Source of the DNA: Pigoraptor vietnamica
Taxonomy: Eukaryota; Opisthokonta; Filasterea
DNA: 34,222 nt
Direction of reading: 5' to 3'
Assembly: GCA_943704525.1 (NCBI GenBank)
Contig: CALSCQ010002536.1
Coordinates: 1 to 34,222 of the forward strand
Each line of letters opens with the position of its first letter. The first letter of the stretch is position 1. A program made the translations under genes and the position numbers. The notes below the pieces were generated by a model that did not search any database, was not told the DNA's origin, and was given only the letters and a program-made list of their open reading frames with translations. This document shows, piece by piece, positions 10,372 through 23,582 of this stretch.

Positions 10372-13300
10372 TCACTTCTTGGCAACAAAATCGTCGTCAA
10401 ACGGCGACGCAAACGTCGGCGCCGGCAGCTTGGCCTTCCCAAAGTCATCCATGTCATCAAACGGATTCAGCGGCTGCGACGGCGCAGGCTGAGCCGCGGA
10501 CGCTGGCGCGCCGGCGGGAGGAGCTGCACTCGCCGACGCGGCGACTGGAGCTGACGCGGGCGCGGCCGGTCGCGCGGCAGGCGCGGCACTTGTTGGCGCA
10601 GGAAAGAAACCAGCCGCGAACGGGTTCGCCGGGTTGCTTGTCAGTGTCGCGGGCGGGTTGGGCTGCGGCTTTGGGGCCGCCTGAGCAGCGGGCACAGGCG
10701 CGGGTGCCGGCGCAGCGGCTGTCGCGGGTGCAGTTCGGCTGGGGGCGGGGCGGGGCGGGGCGAGCACAGGAATCGCCGCCGCAGGCGCAGGGGCGCGCGC
10801 GACTGCCGGGGATGCCGATTGTGCCGCAGCGGGGGGTGGCGGGCGTGCGAGTGGGGCCGACGCAGGCGCGGGTGCCGCAGGGGCCGCGGTTGCTGTCGCG
10901 GGCGGCTGCGAAGCGGCGGGTGTGGCAGCTGCGGGAGGCGCCTCGTCAAAGTCGATGAGGAGGTCGGGCTTCGAGTTGCCGCGGCCAGCGCCGGCGCGGA
11001 AGGGCACAATCGGCGTCGCGTTGGACCGCAGGGCCGCCTCCGCTTGCGCCGTAGTGTTGGGTGCAATTACACTCGGGGGACGCGGGCGCGGGGGCATGAT
11101 GGTGGCGGACTCGGCCATGCGCACGGGCGCGGGGGACTGGCGGCCGGACGGCGTCGAGGTGCCGGACGACGACAACCCAGCAGAGGGTGGGGGAGGGCGC
11201 AGGGGCGCGCGAGGGGACTGCGGCGGCTGCGACGTGGATGCCACGCTCGAGGGCGGTGGAGGACGCTTCGGGGCGCCTGATGCGCTGCCCGTGGAGTCGC
11301 GCTGGCCGGGCGGCGGGGGGCGTTGCGGCGGCACCGAGGCCGAGGACGTGGCGCTTGTCGCGCTCGCGACGCTCGATGCACTGCCGACGCTGCTCGTGGA
11401 CGGGCGCTGGCCGAGGGCGGCGCTGAAATCCGGGCCGGCGCTCCAGGCGGTCTCGAAGGGGGACGTGGGCGTGACGGCGGCCGCGGCGTCGTAGTCGGCG
11501 TCCGCGTCCGCGTCGTCCTCCTCGTCAAACATGATGAGCGCCGATTCCTTCGTCGAGGGGTCGGCGGGCGCGGGCTGCCGCACCGTCACCTGCATGGGCT
11601 TGTCGCCAATGATCATCCCCGACAGATTGCACGCGGCCTGCGCGGCGTCGGCGGTGGCAAAGGAGACGTACGTCGTCTCGGCAATGCGGCGAATGGCGAC
11701 GACCGGCCCAAAGCCCTCAAAGAGGTGAACGATGTCCGCGCGCGTCACGCGGGGATCGATCGGCCGCGCGCACACCGTGTGGTCCAGCCCGCCGAGCGCT
11801 CGCATCGTTTCGAGCCGAATGGAGCGCCGCCGTTCCTCGTCGACGGTCCTCACGGCAATCTGGAAGAGGGCGCTCACGGGTCGGTGGTCCGACGACATGA
11901 GCTCCGCGCGCATGTAGCGGATGTTGGCCGCGGGGCCCCTCCACAGGACGCGGTCGCACCACGCCGGCGCGCGCTCCTTCTCGCTCGTGTCGTAGACTTC
12001 CGTGAAGAGGTCGTACTTGTACGTCGGGAGAAAGGTGATCGGCGCCTCCTCAAAGCCGTCAAACACCTTGCCCGCCTGCATCTGCGTGCGCAGCTGGTCC
12101 GCGTTGAGCAGGGGCGCGAGGTCGCCGGCCTCGCACTGCTTCTTGACCTCGTCGCCGGGCAGGTCGATGCGGTAGTTGAAATCGCCGAGCCAGAACACGT
12201 AGTCGTGGGTGGCGATCGTGCGCCCCTTGCCAAACGACACCTGCCGTGTGATCTGGTGGTAGTTCTCGTTGCGCTCGGCAATGTTCGACTGGCCCGCGGC
12301 GAGGTGCGCGCACACAAAGCACAGCGTCGAGCTCTGCAGGCGAAAGCGGATCGCAACGCCGCCCTTGTTGCCCGCGTACCCCTTCATGCCCGTCTTCTGC
12401 TTATCGATCACCACGTCCCGGATCAGCGGGAGGAGCTCGGACCGCGCAAACACAAACAGGCACACGCCCACGAGCTGCTCGGAGACGACAGGTGCGTACG
12501 GCTCCCCCGTCTCGGCCAGCGCGCTGCGAATCGCCTTCTCCCAGCTCGCGCGGTTGGCGGCGTCCGCGGCGACAATGTTGCCGGCCGTGAGGTCGACAAT
12601 CTCCTGGAACCCGATCGCAAACACGTCCGGCAGTCGGTCGTCGTCCGTCTTGATGGCGAGCCACGGGAGGAGCGAGTCGGCGTCGGCGCGCTTTCCGCCG
12701 TTCACGTTCCACGTCGCAACGAGGACGGTCGCCGTACTCCACTGCGTGAACTCTGCCTCGCGCTCCATGAGCACCTCGGCGACCCTCTTGTGCATGGGGT
12801 CGAGCTGCGCGCCCTCCGTCTGCAGCGCGTCCGCGACCGACGCGTCAATGCGCATCCCGAGGAAGACGTCGATGGCCTCCTGCTGCGAGCTGTCCATGAA
12901 GTTGTTCTGGATCGTGCGCGAGACCGTCTTGGCGGCGTCCATCATGATGCCAGTCTTCGTGCGCCTGCCCGTCCGCATGAGGTCCGACTTGAGCGCCGAC
13001 GTCCCCGCGTAGAGCTGGCTGAGCATGTCGCCGTTCTTGACCCACATGTGCTTCAAGGCCTCCTCGAAGCGGCCGTAGAACTGCGACGCGTTATCGCCAA
13101 AGAGAATGCGCAGCTGCGGCTCGAGGAGCTTGAGGCCTGCGAGGAAAGAGGCAACCGTCAGGCGAAGCGCCTCGATGGGGGGACGCGAGACATCGACAAT
13201 GCGCAGAAATGAGGCAACCGTCAGAAGCGCCTCGACAGAAGGACGCAAGACATTAAGAAAGATTAATATAAAGGAGTTGGCACGCGACACAAGTGCCCTG

Positions 13301-14930
13301 CGAGTAACAAGCCGCGACGCCCACCGAAGAATGTCTGGACGACGTTCGTGCGGTCGAGGCAGTCGAGGCAGTTGGTGCGCAGTATGCCCGTCTGCCGCTG
13401 CCGCACAGCGTTGCCGTCCTTCACAAAGTACCCGTGCTGCGCCACGTGGCCCTCGACGTTCGTCCACAGCAGCTGCAGCGAGTCCATGCGCCCGTTCTTG
13501 CATAGCGCGTGAAAGTCAAACGAGACAATGTCCATTCGGACGCCCTCCGCCTTCACCAGCCGCACGTGGCTCTCAAACTCGTCGGACAGCATCTTCTCGC
13601 CCTCCTTGTGGCCAAGCAGGTTCACCGCCATGTTGGGGCCGTACACGCGCGTCTGGTAGTCCACGTGGCGCCGAAAGGCCGGAACGGTCGCGTCGAACCC
13701 GCGCGCCAGCTTCACGCGGTGCTGTCCCACCTGCAACAGAGACGCATTCTGACATCAATCCCCCCTCCTATTACAGAAATCACTCAGCGCCCAAATGCCT
13801 TGCTTCAAGTGAGTCACCCTTGCACTTCTCCCGCCCACTCGGCAACCCCAATCGTAAACGCCTCTACGCACGAACGAACATGAAGCAATCCCAACCTGCA
13901 CGCCGGGCTGTTCCCAAAACACGGGCACGCTCCCGCGCGACTGCACGAACGACGCAACCGTGTCGTCCACGCTGAGCGCCTGCTCTGTCTCGACAAAGTT
14001 CGCGACATTGCCATCGTCATCGACGCCACGCGTGATAAAGCGGCGACCCGCGCGCTCGCAGCTGAGGCGCGAGATCAGCGCGGCCTTCGCCTGCTTGTGC
14101 CCCGCGTACACCGTCCGCAGCTCGATCGATCCCCGCATCACGGGCAGCACCCACGGCGCAGGGTCAATGTTGTGACGCACAAAGTCCGTCTGGAGATAGC
14201 GATTCCACATGAAGCGCGTGTCGCTCGGCTCGCCCTGCCGCTGCGCGCTGAGGCTGAGATCGTAGCCATCCGCGAAATAGAACGAGCCCGAGTTGACGAG
14301 CTTTCGGAGGGATGCGAGCTTGAGGTGCTCTTCCTCCTCGCCGCCGCTCACGCGCGTGCCGTAGACGTTGACGCTTGTGCGCACGGGAATGAACTCTGTC
14401 TGGCGCGCGCACAGAATCTCGTTGTTGTTGATCTTGCCAACAGACGTGCACTCGACGATTGTCGGCACATACACCTCTGCGCGACGAGACGATGGACGCG
14501 GCACGAAGGGTGAGATACACGAAAGGCCGATACGCATTTGTTCCACGCCATTCACAGCAGCCCGCCGTTCGCGGTCCACCACCCACCCTCGCCTACGCGG
14601 AGGATTCCCCATATGCCATAGATATCAGGGAGCTTCGCGAACTTCCCGTCGCTCTTCAGGTGGCTCAGCTCGTCCGGAGCTGTCGCAGGTCACGTGTCAG
14701 CAAACGACGTAGCGTGGCCTCCACGGTGGCGAATAACGATCATCCCTCCAATAAACACCTCCGCACACAAGCGCGCGCCCAACCGCGTGCGAAGGACACT
14801 CACCGAGCACGTGGACATTCTCCGCTTCGATCAAGAGCGCCCTTCCCGTGAGCTTCGACTCGAGCAGCACAAACCGCGACTTTGGGTTGGTCGTCTTGAC
14901 AGAGATGCGAATGTTCTTTTGGAACACCAT
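10372..14930 (-). CDS. SYNJ: synaptojanin: SAC1 + inositol 5-phosphatase + RRM + Pro-rich tail (5 exons, 1323 aa)
   Basis: Minus-strand exons: 14930-14804, 14679-14587, 14476-13896, 13730-13325, 13136-10372; 3972 nt, 1323 residues. Residues about 1-500 are a SAC phosphoinositide phosphatase domain (GIWGILRV, SVGKINNNEI, VPVFWEQPGVQVGQHRVKL) with the catalytic CX5R motif CLDCLDR at C388-R394. Residues about 535-850 are an inositol polyphosphate 5-phosphatase (TWNVNGGKR, GFQEIVDL, YAGNKGGVAIR, WLGDFNYRIDL, PAWCDRVLW, SSDHRPV). An RRM-like domain (DUF1866 type) follows near 870-950, then about 350 residues of Pro/Ala/Ser-rich tail with two NPF motifs (NPFAAGFF, NPFDDMDDF), ligands of EH-domain proteins. 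This full architecture defines synaptojanin, which removes phosphates from PI(4,5)P2 during clathrin-coat uncoating. Both catalytic sites look intact. The long antisense open frame at 11323-13212 is a GC-rich shadow. Confidence 0.95.
13137..13259 (-). repeat. tandem duplication of the 3' splice-site region in synaptojanin intron 4
   Basis: Intron 4 (13324-13137 on the minus strand) ends with two imperfect copies of about 61 nt: 13259-13199 and 13198-13137. Each has, in order, GTCT-GCGTCC, TCGAGGCGCTT, a branch-site-like CTGACGG, TTGCCTC and a pyrimidine tract. The copy next to the exon ends TCGCAG (the used acceptor). The outer copy has TGCGCAT at the same place, so its acceptor AG is lost. 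Confidence 0.8.
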
Positions 14931-16009
14931 TCTCCTCTCCCACTACGCACGGCGGGGCCGCGCCGACAAGCAACACTCTCTGTGCGTCCAATGCCAGAGG
15001 GCACCGCCGGCCTACCGAAGAAAGCGCGCGGAAACGTACATAAGACTCAAGTGATCACACGCACTCTAGTACGCGCGCGCACACACACACAGAGCACTCT
15101 TGAACAACGCAGGAAGGCATGCGTACCTGCAGCGGTCGCCTGGACTCGACGCTAGGGCAGCGCGCTGTCCATCCGCACACACCGCACACACCGCTAGTCG
15201 TTCATGCAGCGCCAAAGTGAAGACGGTTCGATACAAGGCTCCGTCAAGTGCTTTCTCACAAATAACATTACAGTAACACACGAAGGAAGGCGTGGGATCA
15301 TGTTGCATGTTGCGTGTGCGTGCCCCTCGGAGAGAGTTCTGTGGCATGGCTGCGGTGTGGACAGCCACAACTGTGTGTGGGTCGTGTGCGTGTGTGTGTG
15401 TGTCCGTGGGGTGGGTCTTAATGCGACGCACACACTACCAGGCTAGATAGAGCCATTTAAATTATGAATTTTAAAATATTGTGCAGAAATGGGCGCTGTT
15501 TCCAATTTATTGTGTCGGACACGTGAAAACTCTCTTCACATTACTTATGATTATTATTAGTTGACCATGAATTATATAAACTATCGTTAGGATTCACCTA
15601 GTTATGAATTCTAAAATAAGCCGACCTTCACGTTCGAAATGTAGTTACATCCGGGGTGGTCAGGACTGCCTCCCAGCGCGAATTCACACACGGAGTGAAG
15701 GATCATCCGGGGTGAGATACGCCGAGTGTCCACACGGCTTGTTGCACTTCCATGAGGCCTCCAAAACAACGCAGTCCTCCGCGCGCACGCACGCACTCGC
15801 ACTCTTCTTGCGTGCCGTGGGAAGTCGAGAGCGTTCCTTTACTTCATTTCAAAAAGTAGGCCCTGTTAGAGTGAGAAAATCGTGTACAAAGTCGTGTTGT
15901 CGTCGCGAACAGTGCGAAGGGCGTTTCCCACAAGCGTGTTGCGTTGCGTGGGACAACGGTCTTCGTCACCGCTTTCCTGGCTCGTTTCGTGCTCTTCTGT
16001 TCGGGCGCA
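14931..16009. other. long intergenic region, divergent promoters of synaptojanin and CNNM
   Basis: About 1.08 kb between two divergently transcribed genes, so it must carry both promoters. Open frames in it are short, overlap each other and have no recognisable similarity. A short CA tract lies near 15079-15092 and a GT tract near 15385-15401. The striking part is the AT-rich island at about 15445-15625 (listed separately). Confidence 0.55.
15445..15625. other. AT-rich island with direct repeat
   Basis: This stretch is clearly AT-rich against very GC-rich surroundings. It contains a near-identical direct repeat: ttatgaattttaaaata near 15463-15479 and ttatgaattctaaaata near 15602-15618, differing at one base. 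A TATATAAA-like element (ttatataaac) lies near 15573-15582. It could be a promoter/nucleosome-free region or the remnant of an inserted element; I see no coding or terminal inverted repeats. Confidence 0.6.
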
Positions 16010-19015
<3,006 letters not shown>

Positions 19016-19302
19016 TCTTGCGGTCGCTTTGCGTGCGTGTATGAATGTGGCTGTATCGCCGCGCCTGCGTTATCGTTGTCGTCCTCTGTCGTCGCCAATA
19101 AGAGACGTGCGCGCCTGGAGCGGGCATGTCCGTTCACACACGCTATTCAGCGTGATATATCCGACTCCTTCGCGCTTACTGATGGTGAGTGGTGATGATG
19201 TCCATCGCAGAGCAACCTTGTTTAGAGTGGTTTATACACACGCCACGCAACGCAATTGAGCGAGCACACGCGACGCGCCAGTTGGTATGGAACTGACGCT
19301 CT
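19016..19302. other. convergent 3' region of CNNM and ODA1
   Basis: The CNNM and ODA1 genes converge on about 290 bases. An AATAAG hexamer at 19098-19103 is a possible variant poly(A) signal for CNNM. Nothing else is recognisable. Confidence 0.4.
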
Positions 19303-22300
19303 CTACTTCTTCTTGCGGTCCGTGCGGCCCTTCTTTGTCTTCTGCGGCTGGTTCTCGCGCTTGGCAATCTGCGCGCGACGATGAGGCAACAGAAACCGTG
19401 AGTTGTGCGCCCCAAAGAACGATTCCCGACGGAGGCATCAAGGCGCAATATGTTCCCGCAATAGACAAGCAACATGACTCACCCCGCGCAGTGTCCGGAC
19501 TTTGAGCTCATCGCGAGTGAGGGGCCGCTGGTCCTCGTCCGAGACCTCGTCATCGTCGGACTCGTAGTCGTCGCTGTGGGGCAGAGAACGAAGGGCGTGA
19601 GACAGAGAGACACAACATGGCGAAACAATCCAGAAAAACGCGTGTGCACGTGCATCTTTGTGGCCACATCGAACGCACCCAGTGGACGGCGGAAGGATCG
19701 AGACGGGCCCCGTGGGCGGCTGGGGTCCCTGTCCCAGGAGACCGCCGGCGGTGGCCGCAGCCTCCTTGTCCGCATCCTTGGCGTTCATGAAGTGGTACAT
19801 CTGGAGCATCTCGTTCACGCGCTGCTCGATGATGCCGAGGTACTTCGGGGGAGAACAGACGACGGCGTGTGAGGCACTTAAGTGGCGCTCATCGAGTGCG
19901 AGAACAACTTATAGCCCGTTCCCACACCAGCATACACCACACACACACACGCGGCGCACCTGCATCATGTTCGTGTCGGTGACGCCTGCGTTGCCGAGCA
20001 TGTCGTTGATGGCGCTCCGGTCGCAGCGAATACGCGTGAAGAGGTTCTGCACGCCCTGCTTCAGCTGGTTCACCGTCTTGGACGCCACCACGTACTTCTG
20101 GTCGTACGCGTCCGCCTGCTGCTCCGTCGCCGCAAGCTTCTCCTGCACGCAGAAAGGAAAAGGACGCGTCAGCACATGCAGGACCATTGAGTGCGCAGTG
20201 ATATGAGAGTGACAATTCAGATTCAAATTTGAGTGCAAACCAAACAAGCGCGGCACACGCACGCACCTCGAGCTCCTTGAGGATCTTCTTGCGCTGGTTG
20301 TCCATGCTGACGCCCTGGCCCTTAAAGCGCTCAATGTCGCCGCGGATCTGCGCGATTTGCTCCTGAAGCTTCTCGATCTCGTTGTTGAGCTCGTTCACAT
20401 AGTTGAAGAGCGAGAAGTTCTGGTCCTCAACCTGCGAACGGACAATGGGGAAAGGGACGTGTTGGCACGTGGGAGGAACGAGCACGATTCAAAAACACAT
20501 TCGTGCAAACAAAGCGCACACAACGACTGCAAACACCAAACTGAGAACACAGCGAAGCCATTCGCACGCACGCACCTCGATGAACTTTTCGACGAGGCTG
20601 TCAATGTCCTGGATGCCCGTGGCTTCCTGGATCTTGGCAAAGGCCTCCTCGTACGACTGCACCGTCTCCTGCGACGTCTGCTGCTGCGCCTTGTCCTTGC
20701 CGGCCTCAAAGTTGCCTGACGCACGCGACAGAGAGTACGTCAGCCACGGGCACACGGGCGCACAATTTGAAAAATAATGTAAAGTTCACAGCGCACAAGG
20801 AATGTCAATAGGCTACACTGCCCCTGCCGCCGTCAATCGCACACGAGCACTACAGCGCCAACACGCACCCTTCCTCTTCTTCTTAGACGCCGAGCGGAGG
20901 TCCTCCGAGACAGCCGCCTCCTTGACGGTGCGGTCCTGGCTCTTGAGCCCCATGAACGACTTTAGCTTCTTGTCGTGCTCGAGGATGCGCGTGAGCTCCT
21001 TGAGCTCCATGTTGTACGCCGTGAGCTCCTTCTCCGCCTTCTCCTTCAACGCAATCATCTTGGCCTGTGCCTCGTCCCTGCGCCACGTGATGCGAGTGGG
21101 TCAGAAAAGCACACAAGAGGCAAACAATGCGCCGGTCGGTCGACAGTGACAAGTCAACGTGCGCGTGCACGCAAGTGTATGGGACTGTTCGCGCAGAGAA
21201 ACACATGGGCGGTCCCCCACGCACCTGGCCTCATACGCCTGGTTCGATCCCTCGATGATCTCGCCCATCAGCTTCTTCTGCTCGACGAGCTCCTTCTCGA
21301 GCTTCTTGTAGATCGTGTCGAACACGACGCGCTCGCGGCGGAGGCTGTCAATGTTCTCGCGCAGCTGCTTGTTGTACGCGAGGCTCTTGTTGAACTTGAC
21401 GAGCGCCTGCGAGCGTGCGGAGTGGGAACGAAGGATGCACTCAGTCACCGGCGGACGAGATAGCGCACAATTCGCATGCACAATTGCACGCAGTTCAGAC
21501 ACAAGAGCTCTGTGTCCTTGTCTATGTGTGTGTGCGCGCGCGTGTGTGTGTCGCGCGCGCGCGCACGATCATGCCCGCCATATGCACGGGAAAATTCAGC
21601 AGAGAGCAAACAATCGAGCGAAGGGCAAACCACACTGCGCATGCCAGTGCAGATGGCAGGGGCACGCACCTTGTCGAGCCTGTTCTCAAGCACGCGGATC
21701 TGCTTCTGCACGGCAATGTTGTTCTGCGACGCCGCGTTCACGCCGCCCATTCGCCGCCGCTGCTCGGCAATCTTCTTGTTGAACTCCTTAATCTCGCGGT
21801 CGAGCTCTTCCACGCGCGCCGACTCCTGCTTGATCTTGCGCTGGTATTGGTCTGTGGGCACAGCGCGACCAGAGTCAGCGGTTGACCCTGCACGCACGCA
21901 CGCGCACACATACATACGCACGCAAGCACGCACGCACATACGCACCGCACGCACGCACGCACGCACATACGCACGCACGCACGCACGCACGCACGCACAC
22001 CCGGACACAAGACCGCGTAGTAAATGCGTTGCCCACAAACACACGCGCGCGCACAAACAGGCACATACGCGTGCTGAAACTTACCGCTCTGGGACGTGAG
22101 GTCGTGGAGGCGCCTGTTGAGGTCGCCGTCCTTGAGCTCGTTGGCACGCGCCTCGGCAAGATCCAGCTCGCCCCTCAGATACTCATTGTCGCGGTGCAGC
22201 TTGTCGATGGTTGCGCTGCAGAAACAACAGACGCCCGCACTCAGCAACGCGTACAACCTCCCCATCGCACCTGTCGCGCACCCCCAGTCCGCACTACTCA

Positions 22301-22582
22301 CCGCTGCTTGCGGATGGTCTGCTGCGACTCCTCGCCGTACGCCTTGCGATCACCCTCCATGATGCGGTACTGGCGCTGGAGCTTCGCGAGCTCCTGCTCC
22401 ACTGTAAGCAAAACACAAGCACGCGGACATTGTTAGAGGCTGCCTCCTTCTTCGAGGGCAAGCAGCAAACACATCGCTCTGATGTGCACCCCAGCCAACA
22501 CGCCGTACCCACCCAGCCCGCTGTCCTGGACGACTTCGACCTCATTCTTCTCGTTGCGACTGCGGACGAGGCTGCGGTTCAT
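19303..22582 (-). CDS. ODAD1: outer dynein arm docking complex subunit ODA1/CCDC114 (12 exons, 560 aa)
   Basis: Minus-strand exons: 22582-22513, 22401-22302, 22215-22085, 21851-21670, 21406-21225, 21077-20869, 20715-20576, 20431-20267, 20142-19960, 19842-19679, 19573-19483, 19368-19303; 1683 nt, 560 residues, every phase consistent. The protein is almost wholly coiled coil. Diagnostic segments of the ODA1/CCDC114/CCDC63 family are ELAKLQRQYRIMEGDRKAY, the RRERVVFDTIYKKLEKEL segment, and VEDQNFSLFNYVNELNNEIE. The docking complex tethers outer dynein arms to doublet microtubules in motile cilia, so the organism should have a beating flagellum. The tail is acidic (DDYESDDDEVSDEDQ) and ends in a Lys-rich stretch (KTKKGRTDRKKK). 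CCDC114 and CCDC63 cannot be told apart by eye; the ancestral ODA1 label is safest. Upstream lies an X-box-like site. Confidence 0.95.
21890..22000. repeat. (ACGC)n-rich simple repeat in ODA1 intron 3
   Basis: Intron 3 of ODA1 (22084-21852) holds long runs of the tetranucleotide ACGC/GCAC with CATA interruptions. On the sense strand of the gene this reads as GTGC/GCGT repeats, matching the GT-rich character of other introns here. Confidence 0.9.
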
Positions 22583-22811
22583 TTTCCAGAGTGCGCACTC
22601 GCCCGCCGGCACTCACACGCTCGATTTGTCCTCAACACCGCGCGACGCACCCCCACGGCGTGCTCACTAAAGCCACAATAGGGGTCGAAAATGTGAACCA
22701 CGTCGAACGGGAAACAAAGGCGATGGAATAGCGTTTGATTCGAGAGCATCTTTTGGAGTCGCACACACACACACACACACATGCGATTCTGAGTGGCGCT
22801 GGTTGCTGGGC

Positions 22812-22825
22812 GTTGCCATGGCGAT
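22812..22825 (-). promoter_or_regulatory. RFX X-box-like site upstream of ODA1
   Basis: On the minus strand the sequence reads ATCGCC-AT-GGCAAC, against the RFX consensus GTNRCC-N(0-3)-RGYAAC. The right half-site is perfect and the left differs at one base, 11 of 12 consensus positions. It lies about 230 bp upstream of the ODA1 start codon and in its orientation. RFX factors drive ciliary genes through X-boxes in animals; action here is inferred. Confidence 0.5.
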
Positions 22826-22900
22826 GCACCGAAATGGCGGCATCATGATGTCATTTTAAACTGCGGTCATAACCCAAATGACGGAATTTTATTGTTTTAG

Positions 22901-22910
22901 ATGACGTCAT
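22901..22910. promoter_or_regulatory. CRE palindrome (bZIP site)
   Basis: The 10-bp palindrome atgacgtcat contains the full TGACGTCA core. A related near-palindrome atgatgtcat lies about 50 bp away toward ODA1. Both are between the divergent ODA1 and EF-hand genes. Motif-based call only. Confidence 0.45.
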
Positions 22911-23582
22911 AAGCCTGCTATTGGATGCTATTTTTAGATCCGGGTATCACCCGGGACATAATTTATTGAATGGAACGCGCATTTTGCACAATGTTTAGAG
23001 GTTGTCAAATTAAATGGTACGACGAGTGCGGGGTAAATTGTCCGTCAGAGTGTTCGTTGGAGTGGCAATTCGCGCATTCGCGCGCTCACTGAGTGTGTTC
23101 CCTCGCTTTGCAAGCTCTTCAACTCCGTCGTGTCCCCTGAAGGGACTGCATGCGACGACCTTTTGCTCAGCAATGCGCTGTTCTCGTGAAGCGGGCGTCC
23201 TTTGTTGAATGTCTGGCGTTGGCTGAGCTACAATGATGCGCTGCTGAGCGGCCGTCGATAAGCCGCGTCTCGGTTTGCCATGGTGCTCGTCAGCACCGTG
23301 CCGCGGCCGTCCCTTGGGGCGCTCGGCGGGTATGTGCGCGCGGGAGATGGTGGCGACAAAACGGGACACATGCGATCCCCGGTGGGCACTCCATAACGAA
23401 TTGTGTTGTAATGATTGCGTCTGAAAAGATTCGTTGCCTTTGCGCCCATTGGCGTGAGTTGATGTGTTGTTTTTTTTTTTTCGGGTGGTCACGCATCCGA
23501 TTGACTTGAGTGATGATCTATTGCGTCCTTTGAAAACGCTCGTTGTCCCTCCGCACCATCTGACATGATTTTTGTTTGCGTA

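Larger units (their letters stand above)
22583..23582. promoter_or_regulatory. divergent promoter region between ODA1 and the EF-hand gene
   Basis: One kilobase separates two divergently transcribed genes. It contains a CA run at 22761-22780, an X-box-like site at 22812-22825, a CRE palindrome at 22901-22910 and an inverted CCAAT box (ATTGG, 22920-22924), all clustered within about 350 bp of the ODA1 start. The part from about 22840 to 23010 is relatively AT-rich. An open ATG-led stretch at 23280-23329 followed by a GT donor was considered as an exon but cannot be joined in frame. Confidence 0.55.

Noticed and set aside
11323-13212. 629-aa open frame on the plus strand
   Set aside because: It is exactly antisense to the synaptojanin 5-phosphatase exon, is Arg/Ala-rich with no domain pattern, and is expected from GC-rich coding DNA. 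The minus-strand reading has clear catalytic motifs.
15944-16009. Upstream extension of the CNNM start
   Set aside because: The frame is open but has no ATG before 16010, and the N-terminal hydrophobic segment is well placed from 16010.
23280-23329. ATG-led exon MVLVSTVPRPSLGALG followed by GT
   Set aside because: Joining it to the next plausible exon gives an in-frame TAG; an ATG at 23583 gives a consistent gene start instead.
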